64,000 nt of DNA from Arcuatula senhousia (GCA_963971305.1 OZ020307.1:11235501-11299500); one strand, 5' to 3'. Positions 1 to 10,735 are shown, counted from the first letter of the stretch. Made by a program: numbers and translations. Notes: generated from the letters alone by a model not told the origin.

Positions 1-611
1 GATTATTCATTTGTTACAAGAATAAATTTAGAACGCTAAAACTTTCAACTTATTTTCGATCTTTCGTGTGTTTTCAAGGTCTTGTACATGTACCGACACA
101 CTTGCGCTGTATTTTATTTCAGATTATTATTTGGTCACCTGATAAGTGTAACTCGAGTTTATAACTGCGTTTTATCCTACGTTTTTTTTTTATCATGCAC
201 TCTTTTAATTTATATGAATTGATTTGTATTTGAGGTGTATAGTTAATTAAGATGGTACCAATTAGCATGTTAGGTTAAGCTCTTTTCCGTACATGTTTTC
301 ATATTTTTACCAAAGCCATAGAAGTTTAACAAACGGATGTTATCAAAGACAAACATCACAAACTAAAATTGAAATAAATGCCAAATTGTATTTAAAATTA
401 AAATAACATGAATTAAGTTGTAAGATATCTTTTTAGCACAGTCTTTGGGCAGTTTGCCTCTGTACCATGACATGAGCAGAATAATAACGACGGGAATCCA
501 TGAGACCTTTGTCAAAAACTTGAAGGATTATTGTTTTTAAAACTGTTCACATGAATATTATGTCAATACAATTACAAATTTCCGAAAATTTATTGTCTAA
601 TTTAGGAATGT
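1..611. other. AT-rich sequence without recognisable feature
   Basis: No open frame of note, no repeat match elsewhere in the window and no RNA-like fold was seen by eye. Confidence 0.5.
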
Positions 612-770
612 GGCAATGTATTCTCATCGTCTAACTATATGTCCGTTCGGTTCATTTTTTGTTTTGTGTTTCTTCGTGCTGTTTTTGTTCATGTTTACCG
701 GTTTCGTCGTTGCCATTTCGGACTTTTGACACTTGAATGCACCATTGGTGCCTCTTTGCTTCTTTCACAT
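612..770 (+). mobile_element. PLE-B type 3' tail, 5'-truncated
   Basis: This shares the T/G-rich segment and the closing block 'TTCGGACTTTTGACA...ATTGGTGCCTC...GCTTCTTTC' with the 3' ends of Penelope-like copies at 4.5, 18.9, 39.0, 57.8, 58.1, 59.5, 61.5 and 63.3 kb. No coding part remains. The 5' limit is approximate. Confidence 0.6.
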
Positions 771-2189
771 ACTGAAAGAAGAGGTGTGCATTGCACTTTT
801 GAAGTATTCATGGTAGATGAAAGTGTGAATGCATCATAAATCACTTAAAAGGATGTTTTCAAAGAAGATCTTTTCGATTTTTGTCATTGTCTTTATTAAT
901 ATTGTTTAAATTATTTTTAAAACACCAATCCCTTTCCTACAAAATAAACATCCTTATATAAAAAGGCGCAAATGGACAAATTCAAAAAAAAATATGCATC
1001 GTATTTTAATTCTTGTAAGGATTTTCTCTTTCATCGCAAACAAGGAAGCATCAGTTAATGTCCAAAAATAACATTGTTGTTGCTAATTTTAAGTTCTTAC
1101 TTGATATCAAACATATGTGACACCTATATGAAGTACTTTTATTTGACCCTAATACCTCAAACAAGTTATTATTAAACAACTACGCTACATCGGTAAAAAC
1201 AGAGATTTAAACACTGAATGTTATGCAAAGAAAGTCGTGAGATCAACTTCCTGGTATGCAAATGAACGCTCAAAAGAGACACCAAAAATAGATGAGCAAA
1301 ATATATAAGCCAGCGAAATAATTCAAAAGTCGGCGATGTGATTAGATTACCAAGTCCTTTTTTAGACATCGGTCCATCAACCACTCATGTATCATATCTT
1401 TCCTCAAAAACTTTTGTTGTGAGATCGAAAACTTCAATCTTGTTTTTCTTATACCAAAGCCCAATACTTTGATTTGTATCATTTATACACATGCCAAAAA
1501 TCTATAAAAAAAAACAAGGAGCTTCATTAGTCAATTAAATTAGATTTTCGCTCTGGTGGTCATAAAACACAACAATTTGCTAAAAATTTTCTAATGTACA
1601 ATAAACAGGTCATGAAGGTGAGTCCAGAATTATTTCATTAACTACTTAGTAATAATCGATAGTTTAATACTGTATTTCGAAATGGTATAATCACCCTACA
1701 ACGCTACGCTTTAAATATTGCTTAATGTTTAGTTTGGACACACCAATATCATTATTTATAGGTACATCCAGAGAATCGTATGTATCACCAAAAAATATTT
1801 GTTATTTACAAAACACCAAAAGAGAGTATTATTTTCTAAATTCAAAAGTTTTGAAAACAATAGCTTATTTGGTTTCTTCCTTTGTATTGCACACCACGGT
1901 GGATATCATTGTTGATAAAATTTACATCCCCCTTTGAACATTTTTTTGTTTTTCCCTTCAATAATTTTGTTGGTTTTTTTTTGGTTCACAAGCTTCTAAT
2001 GAACGTTCAAAATTGAAATTTGCATATACATCATAATCAGTATTGACAGTTTATTATCCTTTACAAATATCGGTGATGATGGAAAGGTTATGCGGTAATT
2101 TGCACAACGTTATTTTGTATATCAAATACATTGTTCATTTAAAATAATTTAATAAGATTGTTTCACTCATATTTTCAATTAACTTGGTG
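771..2189. other. AT-rich sequence without recognisable feature
   Basis: Only short chance open frames (about 70 codons, low-complexity composition) are present. I found no match to the repeats seen elsewhere in the window. Confidence 0.45.
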
Positions 2190-2450
2190 AAATTTGAAAA
2201 GGTCTCTATTGCTTCACTGGTCTAGTTAGATAAAATGAGTTGATAGAGTTTACTTTGAACTACAGAAGAAGCAGTAAGAATGCACTTGAAGACAGACATT
2301 AGCTTTTAATAAATGCCATTCTGACATTCATTGAAATTTTATGGTCTTCCTTTTTTTTCTAAGTACTAGAAACCATTAAAATTTGATAACTAAAGCTATT
2401 CGGTTCAAGGTTTCATCATATAATGAATTTTATTCGCCTATTTTATTGGC
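2190..2450 (+). repeat. R2 repeat fragment
   Basis: This resembles 51.60-51.89 kb in the same orientation, with shared landmarks such as 'AAGACAGACATTAG' and 'GGTTCAAGGTTTCA', and 5.9-6.07 kb in reverse. It is diverged and non-coding. The family is unnamed here. Confidence 0.6.
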
Positions 2451-2984
2451 TGATTTAACCACCTTATATCAAATTTAATTCTACAATATTCATTGTAATA
2501 GTTTTGACTATTTTACCTACCGTCTAGACTTCTTTCTTTTGATTAATTGAAAAAAAAATCAACTTGAAATCATATAAAAAATTAGATGAATGAAAATAAT
2601 ACAAAATAAAATCAAAGTATCCTGACTGAAAACCTAAACCATCCCTATGCATTTGTCTTATGTTTCAAATATCACGAACTTTTTTGGCAATAAAGATAAA
2701 AGGATTTTATAGTACAAAAGAGTGGTAAATTAATTTAAGATGATGTGGGTGTTGTCTGTCAAAAGCCATCCTCACAATTTCCAGGGCCCTGTTTCAATAT
2801 TTTTCATGGGACAATTTAGATTTCAAAATTGCCATGAAAAGCAAATAATTTTCCGAATCGTACTGATGTTTCCTTTAAATCTCAAGTGGCAGAGAAATAA
2901 TTTATAGATCTAATAATGGTTAAGGTTTATTTTTTATACGGGATGAAGTTCATTTAATTCTTATTAGAAATGCCTACACCAATG
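2451..2984. other. AT-rich sequence without recognisable feature
   Basis: Nothing supported by eye. A PLE-A-like 3' tail begins near its right edge. Confidence 0.4.
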
Positions 2985-3393
2985 CAAGTTAGGACGATTG
3001 CAATCAATAACGTTACCAGTGTGTCTTTTATATTTTGTCTTTTCTCTTGGACATTGAGAATGATCCTCAAAGTTCGATAATTTTGTTATTACCTTTATTC
3101 AACTTTACTGTTGTAAGTGATGATAAAACTACCACTGATCTAGAAATGCTAACACATTTGTTAGTAAGTAACTAGCAATTTAAGATTGGTAGCAGAATAA
3201 CTAATGATAAGAATGTTTATACAATAGATTTGAAAAAGGACACTCTAATCAGCGTTCATTATCAATTTCATAGTCAAACTTTATGGTACAAAAATTGAAT
3301 TGTCTTGATCGATTAAAAGCTATATACTTTAAAGAAATCTAGCAAAATGCTGCTGATCCAATTGTCAATGCTACTTTTATGTTAATGTCGATT

Positions 3394-3616
3394 ACAAATG
3401 ACAACAAAGTTCCAGACAATAAATTTTGCTACGCCTGACGCGCGTTTCGTCTATTTAAGACTCATCAGAGGCGCTCTACCAAAATATTGAAAATGCCAAA
3501 CACTATATGATTATGAAGAGCATATAACAGTAAAACCAAAAATACCAAACTGGGGAACCAAATTATTACTAAGATGATCAACCTATGTCTGGGGTAGGAA
3601 GAATCTTAGGGTTTAG
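3394..3616 (-). mobile_element. Retrozyme monomer, partial
   Basis: About 220 bp of the 358-bp unit found in tandem at 8.4 and 56.3 kb. It keeps the ribozyme and the 'CTGGGGTAGGAAGAA' block and lacks the last part of the unit. It is inserted in an R1 copy after 'TTAATGTCGA'. The homologous spot at 17.45 kb is unoccupied. Confidence 0.8.
3431..3474 (-). ncRNA. Hammerhead ribozyme, type I
   Basis: Read on the minus strand: stem I GCGCCU/AGGCGU (6 bp with a closing G.U), core CUGAUGA, stem II GUCU/AGAC, GAAA, a very short stem III (CGC/GCG palindrome), then UC before the predicted cut between plus-strand positions 3437 and 3436. All conserved core positions are intact; the stem II loop is UAAAU, differing by one base from the 8.4-kb units. 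Function is inferred from the motif. Confidence 0.85.
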
Positions 3617-3777
3617 ATTTGATTGTATTAAACTGCTCAATCTACTAGAAGGTTTACATAATTGTTTAGTGCCTTTAGGCCACTGCTCTCTGTGCTTTTT
3701 CGGTATCTATTGAAACAAAATTGATCTTTTAAGCTGAAAGCTTTTGAAATGATTAAACGCCAGGTGATTTTGAGTAA

Positions 3778-4490
3778 TAACTTGATAGAAAAATACCGTT
3801 ATATCACATCGTGACTTGTGAAAACATACGATGGTCGTAGTGCAAATTTTAAAGACAATGTATGAACGTAGCGCAGATGGCACTAAATATCATTCCATCG
3901 GCGCCAGGTTTGTGAAGTTTGCTACACGTTTCTTACACGTTCTTGTTACGATCTCGCCGTTACCAATACATTCTTAATATGTCTTTACCACATTTTGACT
4001 TCTCAAAGTTTTTCACTACGTTTGGTTTGAACATGTTCCACGTTCTTCAAGTTCTTGAAGTTCGTACTACGTCCAATAAAGTTCGTACTATGTCCATTAA
4101 AGTTTACATTATGTTCAACATTTTTTTCCACGTTCTATGCTTTTTTATTAGTAAGAACCTAGTAATAACTTTATCCGGTTTGACATGGGGCATGATCAAG
4201 CGAGATACATTTTCTACATTCAACAGTTTGTTTTCCTAAAGCGAAAATTTACACTTGGTATTTAATCTAAACAGCCATGTCTGAATTTAAAGTTTTGTCT
4301 TATTTTGGTAACTGTTGTGTGACTAGATAAAAAACCCACTGACATATTTAAATGACCTTTAGATACATTTTTTATTTTTCGGTGGTGTGCCTTTCCAAAT
4401 CTCTTGCTTTTGTTTTGCTTATTTGAACATAGTTCTTATCATCACACAAATACTATCAACAACCAGCAATCAATATTTTTTCTTTGTTTT
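3778..4490. repeat. R3 repeat copy
   Basis: Diverged reverse complement of 54.00-54.71 kb; the pair shares 'GAAAACATACGATG' and 'GGCACACC...GGAAAGG' blocks. It contains about three imperfect 21-bp repeats around 'AAGTTCGTACTACGTCC' near 4050-4110. A 106-codon frame lies across it (3919-4239) but has no recognisable domain and is not conserved in the second copy. Confidence 0.65.
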
Positions 4491-4514
4491 GTTTTTGTTT
4501 CTTTCAATTTTCTA

Positions 4515-4672
4515 TTTCGAAAGAAGCAGAGGTACCAATGGGGTATCCGAATGTCAAAAGTCCGAAAGGTAAGAGATAAAACCAGTAAACACCAACAAGG
4601 ATGGAACAAAAACAACATGTAAAACATGGAAACACAAAATAACTGAATATCTATCATCAACGCGAACTCCAG
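4515..4672 (-). mobile_element. PLE-B 3' tail, 5'-truncated, inside R3
   Basis: It starts with the reversed tail 'GAAAGAAGCAGAGGTACC' and ends at 'CAACGCGAACTC'. Before and after it the sequence resembles the outer edge of the 54.0-kb inverted-repeat arm, so it looks like an insertion into R3. No RT codons are retained. Confidence 0.65.
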
Positions 4673-4713
4673 TTAAGTTTAGTGACGTTTTAACGGCCGA
4701 TTTTTCTGCCAAT

Positions 4714-5412
4714 TACCGTATCATTGGTAAATTTTGTAGTAATTTAATTTTTGCGTTATTTCGCGGTTGGTACTTGACCGCAAAAATTAAAATTGCATAA
4801 AATTATGAAGTAAATATCTATGATTTTCTCAGATACAATGTATAAGGTAAAATTTTACAGAGGATAGCAGTATCTATCAATCGTTTTATTACAGGTGTGA
4901 AAATGGTTGATTACCTTAAATGAAAAAAAGCCAGGTATGTTTACATAATGGTCAATATGACCACTTAATGACACCTTATTGAAACACCCAATGTTGACAT
5001 ACATTTATACGTGCATTGCAAGTGAGTTTATTGATTAGTGCATTGTGTCATGATTGTGTGGGTATAACAAATACGAAAAGTTTGATTTTATTACCATCGC
5101 TTATGAATTAATTCCTAATAATTATAATAATTTTAAAAGATAAAAGGAGTCTGCTATTCTTTTGTTCTGGTAACTAATTTTTCAACTTGAATTAGCTTGT
5201 AAGACTATCTATACAAGGGACAATCATAGAGTTTGGCAATCTATATTGAATGTGATAAAGCTAATTATATAAAAGAATAAAAAAAATCAGACACATTTTA
5301 GATTTATAAAAGATATAAAACCGCAAAAATTAAAATCAGCAAAAATTAAATTTCATAGTTTTCACTCCGATCCGCAAAAATTTCACACCACAGAAAGAAC
5401 GGTTATACGGTA
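4714..5412. mobile_element. Candidate MITE with TACCGTAT ends
   Basis: 'TACCGTAT' at the left and its complement 'ATACGGTA' at the right bracket about 700 bp that contain inverted 'GCAAAAATTAAA' blocks. TIRs are short and no target-site duplication was found, so the call is tentative. Confidence 0.35.
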
Positions 5413-7435
5413 TGTATTCCTCAAAACATAATGAATTGTAATTCAGGGAGATTTTAAATCCAAGCTCTGAAAAACAAGCCTTGTGATATATCATAATTTT
5501 AGTCTCAACATAAATGACGATGTCGAAAAAAATGTTGGCTAATTCGGAGTATACCTCTTAAATGTTCTAACCAGATACAAAATGAATAACTTATAAAGTC
5601 TTTGGTTCTGGCCTTAAAATAAATCATAAAAGCGACCATGACAATTCGAGCTTTTACGACTAAAGCTGTTACATGAATGTTAGCTATGGTCTTCGTGACT
5701 TTTAACTTATTAAGTTTATCTAATAAGAATTTAAAAAATGGAAACTAGTTTGAATAAACTAAAACAAACAAGCGAATGAAGTGTAATATAAAAATACTAC
5801 AGTAGGATGGATCTTTAAATTTATCATTCACTTGAACCTTGAGCCAAATGGCGCAAGTCATCCATATATTATACTTTCTAGCGCTTTCCGCGGAAATAAA
5901 GTCCATAAAAAGTACAATGTATGTCATAATGACTTTTATTGAAAGCTTATGTCTATCTTCTAATGCATTCTTAAAGTTTTTTCTGTAGTTTCATGAAAAC
6001 TCGATGAAATAATCAAGTCTTACGAAACCATAGATACAATAGTAACATTTTCAAATGTCACTAACGTCATGGATAAACTGACTGAAAGAACTTGACTTTT
6101 ATATCTGACGGCATATAAAGCCAACCCCATTATGATTTTCGTCGACAACAGGGCATCCCATGGTAACATTTTGGCCCATTAGTGTTTTTACGTACATTGT
6201 ATTACCTGAAATTCTTTACCAGATGGGATAATATTTGAAAAATTTTAAAATGATGCCTTAATAGATTATCCTACCTTCAGAGACCGTCTATAAAGTCACC
6301 TTTATTCAGTGCACTAGAAAACAAAATAGTTGCTGCGTTTTCGCCTTTCTCGTTCTTAGGAAGACCGGGACTGATCAATCAGACGTTAAAACCAAATCAA
6401 CTGATGATTTAAGCATTTGACAGACTCATTGCTTATATGATGTTGATTTCTGTATGTCTAATTAACATTAGAAACATGATTAAGGTAGATGGAATGTCTA
6501 TCACTGAGCATCCTTTTTGCACATTTATCATAACTTTAAAATTCATCATGCCTGTTATTCTAATTGATTTCTATTGGGCTAAGTAAACACCAAAATTGTT
6601 TTACACAACAAAATTGGATAGAATAAGCCTTTGGGAATTTCAATATTTTCTTGTACTTTTTGAGGTAATTTATATAGAAATAATAGAGAAAAACACATTT
6701 ATCACTTTTTTTTCAAAAACTTTGATGGTGAACTTTATTTTCATTTAGTGTATTTAATAATCCATACAAAACAAAGGTGTTTCCGTAAATATTACGAAAA
6801 TATATGGAGTAGATTGTTTTAGGTAAAGGAAATTTGAATTTTCCCTTTTTATCCTACAATTAAAATACTAACATAATAAATTTTTCATTCAAAGTTCTTT
6901 CTACAAAAATTCCTCGGTTTAGCTTTTAATTTCATCGCCGTGATGTAAAGTACCATTTAACTGTGGCCAAAATTCAAGAAAATTATATGGAAAATTTTTA
7001 AGCCACCCCATCTACCTTAAAAGACCATTATCTCTTTCCGAAAAGAGAAAATGAAGATAAATACAACAACCAAACCATACAGCAAAAATGTTATAGATGA
7101 CGTTTTAATTTCAAAAAGACTCAACAGTGAGCATGGCACATCAAAGGAAAGAATGCATATGTAAGTTTTGCAAACATCTGCTCAAAATATTGAAGAGTAA
7201 AACTTGTTTTCAGTACATGTATTTGGGTTCAAAATGTATCGTAACTAAAATTAATTACAGTGTAGGAAAAGCCAAAAAATTACCAAACAATAAACTTTCC
7301 CCATTTTGAGGAGAGAATTTTAACGATAAATTTTATTTCAATCTTTTTATCGCTGACTTGTCTTTATCTTCTTATGAAACTAAATTTCTTTGAAAAAAAT
7401 AAAAAAATAAAAAGACAAGGTTCTTTTATCTCACT
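5413..7435 (-). repeat. R2 repeat copy, interrupted by a MITE
   Basis: Reading right to left, 7435-7020 matches 24.10-24.48 kb (the inner end of the large inverted-repeat arm), 6480-6280 matches 24.5-24.7 kb, and 6170-5430 matches 51.29-52.09 kb. Non-coding. It serves as an outgroup for the large inverted repeat. Confidence 0.65.
6484..7016. mobile_element. MITE, TTAA target, TIR GGTAGATGG
   Basis: GGTAGATGG at the left and CCATCTACC at the right are each bounded by TTAA (6480-6483 and 7017-7020). Length 533 bp, no open frame. TTAA duplication is typical of piggyBac-type transposition, but the family is not established. A similarly organised element lies at 43.6 kb. Confidence 0.65.
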
Positions 7436-7439
7436 TTCA

Positions 7440-7568
7440 GATATATTGGTGATGTCCTCCCTCTCTGTTAGCATCACTTCGTTTGGTAGGTGATTTCCTT
7501 CAATATATTCACCAGAGTAAGAGATTTAAGATAATACAGCATCTAATTGCTTCACGTCACTCTTAAAG
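7440..7568 (+). pseudogene. Decayed Penelope-like RT fragment
   Basis: The DNA aligns with the part of the PLE-A RT that follows the YIDD motif: 'ATTGGTGATGTCC', 'ATCACTTCGTTTGG', and 'CATCTAATTGCTTCACGTC' for the ...SNCFTS... segment. Stops and frameshifts interrupt it. The same stretch occurs in both large arms (18.6-18.9 and 31.44-31.75 kb). Confidence 0.6.
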
Positions 7569-7778
7569 GGTGGGTTGCGGTGAGACCCCTTTTCAGCCCA
7601 CCATTAAAGTCAAAAATAAAATTAGATCAATTCTATCACAAACTGTCTTGTTGGAAAGATAGATGTTTATATTTTTTTAAAATAAATTTTTGTAGTACAA
7701 AAGCTCATTTTATTTTTAGTAAATGGTATTTGAAATGAACTACCACAAATAATTTTAACATTGTGCCTATGGAAAAGT

Positions 7779-8115
7779 GGCAAAATTGAGTGATACATAT
7801 CCTTCCGGGAAGTATAGCCTTGCACGCGGAACCGGCTCCATATTTTGTTAGAAAACTTGTGTATTACAATAGTTGTCAATAGTTTAAAAATATGCAAAAT
7901 ATCTGCGATTTTTTCCTTTTTCTTAGGATTAGTGATTATTTTTAACTCAAAATTGTTGTTCAAAATAACGTTTATATACGAGGAACCTTTAATAGAATTG
8001 ATAAAAACGGTCTTCAAGTATATGTGCACGAAATTTTACTGTATTGAAGGTCTACCTTAAAATTTCGTTAAATCAAGATTAAATTTTCATTTGAAATGGG
8101 TCGATTTTGAACACG
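7779..8115. repeat. R4 repeat copy, inverted mate at 38.26-38.60 kb
   Basis: About 90% identical by eye to the reverse complement of 38258-38600, with landmarks 'CAAGGCTATAC', 'AACTATTGACAACTATTGT' (reverse) and 'CTACCTTAAAATTTCG'. Open frames on both strands here are not conserved in the mate. It may be one end of a MITE finishing in CTACCTTAA. Confidence 0.6.
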
Positions 8116-8260
8116 ATTTTTATTCGGAAGTCTTCGGCTTCCGAGTCTTGGAGGAGAAAAGACGAAATGGAAGAAGCGCGGCAAGCTGTTACAACTCGTT
8201 GTCACTTCGCTAACTCTCGTGGTCAATATAGGACCAGATGAGAAAAAGCGATTGCTTTGT
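8116..8260. other. Unique sequence left of the retrozyme array
   Basis: Somewhat GC-richer than its surroundings; no recognised feature. Confidence 0.3.
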
Positions 8261-8386
8261 AAAGTCGTAAGCGGCAGCCTGAGTGATTTTAACAATCTAT
8301 CTGAGATTGATACCAAAAAATATCGACATAACAACTATAGAAACTGAATTTAAATCAGACGATCTCGGTTTGTATGCATGCCCAGG
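8261..8386 (+). repeat. Direct repeat flanking retrozyme array, left copy
   Basis: Matches 9502-9636 from 'GTCGTAAGCGGCA' to 'TGTATGCATGCCCAGG'. The right copy holds an extra block of about 15 bp and a few substitutions. The pair brackets the three-unit retrozyme array. Confidence 0.75.
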
Positions 8387-8441
8387 AGTCTAGACAGAGG
8401 GAATACAAATGACAACAAAGTTCCAGACAATAAATTTTGCT

Positions 8442-8485
8442 ACGCCTGACGCGCGTTTCGTCTATTCAAGACTCATCAGAGGCGC
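8442..8485 (-). ncRNA. Hammerhead ribozyme, unit 1
   Basis: Minus strand: stem I pairs 8480-8485 with 8442-8447; CUGAUGA at 8473-8479; stem II GUCU/AGAC with a UGAAU loop; GAAA; then the self-complementary CGCGCG and UC. The predicted cut lies between 8448 and 8447. Stem III is too short to be stable in a monomer, so cleavage as a dimer is likely, as described for retrozyme and PLE hammerheads. Confidence 0.88.
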
Positions 8486-8799
8486 TCTACCAAAAATATT
8501 GAAAATGCCAAACACTGTATGAATATGAAGAGCATAGAACGGTATAACCAAAAATACCAAACTGGGGAACCAAATTATTACTAAGATATTCAACCTATGT
8601 CTGGGGTAGGAAGAACCTTAGGGTTTTGACAATTTTGAAATTTAGACGGATAATTTAAAGCTTTGATGTATTCTCCAACTCAAAAGTGTTGGTGCCGGAG
8701 CGGGCTAACCTCGGGGAATTTACACTCCACCAGCAGTGCTAACCTTCACGTGTGTTCGAAATACAAATGACAACAAAGTTCCAGACAATAAATTTTGCT

Positions 8800-8843
8800 A
8801 CGCCTGACGCGCGTTTCGTCTATTCAAGACTCATCAGAGGCGC
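8800..8843 (-). ncRNA. Hammerhead ribozyme, unit 2
   Basis: Same core and stems as unit 1, exactly 358 bp further on, with no change in the motif. Tandem spacing means a transcript cut at two units releases a 358-nt RNA. Confidence 0.88.
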
Positions 8844-9157
8844 TCTACCAAAAATATTGAAAATGCCAAACACTGTATGAATATGAAGAGCATAGAACGG
8901 TATAACCAAAAATACCAAACTGGGGAACCAAATTATTACTAAAATATTCAACCTATGTCTGGGGTAGGAAGAACCTTAGGGTTTTGACAATTTTGAAATT
9001 TAGACGGATAATTTAAAGCTTTGATGTATTCTCCAACTCAAAAGTGTTGGTGCCGGAGCGGGCTAACCTCGGGGAATTTACACTCCACCAGCAGTGCTAA
9101 CCTTCACGTGTGTTCGAAATACAAATGACAACAAAGTTCCAGACAATAAATTTTGCT

Positions 9158-9201
9158 ACGCCTGACGCGCGTTTCGTCTATTCAAGACTCATCAGAGGCG
9201 C
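9158..9201 (-). ncRNA. Hammerhead ribozyme, unit 3
   Basis: Identical motif to units 1 and 2, again offset by 358 bp. CUGAUGA, GAAA and the UC at the cut site are intact. Confidence 0.88.
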
Positions 9202-9501
9202 TCTACCAAAAATATTGAAAATGCCAAACACTGTATGAATATGAAGAGCATAGAACGGTATAACCAAAAATACCAAACTGGGGAACCAAATTATTACTAA
9301 GATATTCAACCTATGTCTGGGGTAGGAAGAACCTTAGGGTTTTGACAATTTTGAAATTTAGACGGATAATTTAAAGCTTTGATGTATTCTCCAACTCAAA
9401 AGTGTTGGTGCCGAAGCGGGCTAACCTCGGGGAATTTACACTCCACCAGCAGTGCTAACCTTCACGTGTGTTCGAAATACAAATGGCTTCCAATGGCTTC
9501 C

Positions 9502-9636
9502 AAGGTCGTAAGCGGCAAACATGGCGACGGCAGCCTGATTTTAACAATCTTTCTGAGACTGATACCAAAAATATCGACATAACAACTATAGAAACTGAAT
9601 TCAACCAGACGATCTCGGTTTGTATGCATGCCCAGG
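9502..9636 (+). repeat. Direct repeat flanking retrozyme array, right copy
   Basis: Right mate of 8261-8386. The frame across it is open for about 45 codons, but the left copy breaks that frame, so a coding role is not supported. Confidence 0.75.
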
Positions 9637-9639
9637 GAT

Positions 9640-9866
9640 TTAAAAAAAAAATTCCCGTCCCTGATTTTTGTTAAAAAAAAATAATCTGGCCAGCACCTAG
9701 GTTGAAAAAAATAATCTGGTTTCAATCTTGCCAATTGAAAAAAAAATAATCTTGCCAACAAAATTTCCTTGCTTAATATGTGTGTGAAAAAAATAATCTG
9801 GCCCGCAAAGCGGGCGAAAAAATTTTCCCAGCTCAAGGTAAAATCCCAGGCCCCCCAGAAAATCAA
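9640..9866. repeat. R5 repeat with four 'AAAAAAATAATCTGG' blocks
   Basis: A-rich blocks followed by AATAATCTGG or AATAATCTTG recur four to five times. A related copy lies in reverse at 47.05-47.21 kb ('CCAGCTTATTTTTTTC'). The 134-codon minus frame here comes from the repeat and is not a gene. Confidence 0.55.
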
Positions 9867-10441
9867 ATGGTCCGTGCCTTATGTTATGTTATTTACTACA
9901 GGTCAATGCTGAACTCTGTGTACATGTATTTATTATAGAATGTAAAACACTGCCACCTGTTTAGTAAAAATACATTAGAGTCTAATATGAATCTAATTTA
10001 TTCTAAATCAAAAATTGCTTACACAAAGTTATGTTGCTGCTCGGTTGTTGTCTTCACTCAAGAGTGCAGACATATCGAAAAAAATTTAAAAAGCAGACAT
10101 TCGGTCCTGTGAATCTGAAAATTGTGTCTGACCCAAGCATTTTTTGTCTGCAATTTACTAATATACTCCGTTCTCATTATATCATGGGTTCTGTGTTATC
10201 GTGGTATTTTACTTTCATTTCAAAACCAAATATTCAACTGTGACGTCACTGTTTCTATGTAGCTACATGTACGTACCACGATATAACGAGATACCAGGAT
10301 AGTTCATACAAAATAACGGTCTGATCAGCCAGTAATTCTGTCAGACACACCAAATCTTGCAGGACTGAACAGATTTTTGCAGGACAGGTCCTGAGGTTCT
10401 GTACAGCTGTCATCATGTACAATATTTCGATATGTTTGCCC
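9867..10441. other. AT-rich sequence; short CAGGAC-type repeat near the right end
   Basis: Nothing recognised apart from a few degenerate 'GCAGGAC(T/A)G' words at about 10,355-10,400, next to the PLE-A 3' end. Confidence 0.35.
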
Positions 10442-10735
10442 TCATAGAATAAATAAAGGTAATAACAAAACTACCGAACTTGAATGATCAATCTCATAGT
10501 CCAGAGAAAATGACAAAAACGAATCAGTCATACCGGAGAACTGGTGGATCGCAATGGTCCTGACTTGGTACAGGCATTTCAAACGAAATGGTGGGTTAAA
10601 CCAGGTTTTATGGCACCAAACCTCCCTCTTCCATTGCGATCTTAGGATCCGGTAATGACCATAGAACACAACATAGTTGTGAGACACAATAGGGATATTG
10701 AGGTGATCATCTCAGTACAGCACACCAGTCAAACA
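10442..10735 (-). mobile_element. PLE-A 3' untranslated tail
   Basis: Downstream of the RT on the minus strand. It contains an 11-bp perfect stem, GATCGCAATGG/CCATTGCGATC (10547-10557 with 10631-10641), and ends 'TTGTTATTACCTTTATT'. The same tail recurs at 56.89-57.08 and 60.00-60.33 kb. Confidence 0.75.

Larger units (their letters stand above)
2985..3705 (+). repeat. R1 repeat copy with PLE-A-like tail, split by a retrozyme
   Basis: The first 120 bp resemble the PLE-A 3' tail, ending 'TTGTTATTACCTTTATT'. The remainder aligns with 17.04-17.53 kb and, in reverse, 32.8-33.3 kb. The alignment is interrupted at 3394-3616 by a retrozyme monomer and resumes with 'AATTGTTTAGTGCCTT', which matches 'AATTGTTCAGTGCCTT' at 17.49 kb. 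Confidence 0.6.
8402..9485 (-). mobile_element. Tandem retrozyme array, three 358-bp units
   Basis: Units start at 8402, 8760 and 9118, each with 'AATACAAATG', and a fourth copy of that 10-mer closes the array at 9476-9485. Units differ at only a few positions (for example A for G near 8942, A for G near 9414). Each carries a complete type I hammerhead motif on the minus strand and no protein frame. This fits the metazoan retrozymes reported in mussels: small, tandem, non-coding elements whose transcripts self-cleave to unit length and circularise. Mobilisation by a Penelope-like RT is inference. Confidence 0.88.

Noticed and set aside
3919..4239. 106-codon frame in R3
   Set aside because: The related R3 copy at 54 kb does not keep the frame, and the peptide has no recognisable domain.
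7667..8029. 120-codon minus-strand frame in R4
   Set aside because: The inverted R4 mate at 38.3 kb breaks the frame, and the composition is that of AT-rich non-coding DNA.
8402..9485. CRISPR-like array
   Set aside because: The regular period comes from whole-unit tandem repetition with no spacer variation, in a eukaryotic context with ribozymes.
9462..9866. 134-codon minus-strand frame
   Set aside because: It is composed of the A-rich R5 repeat and the 130-bp flank repeat, and its peptide is repetitive in a way that follows the DNA repeat.
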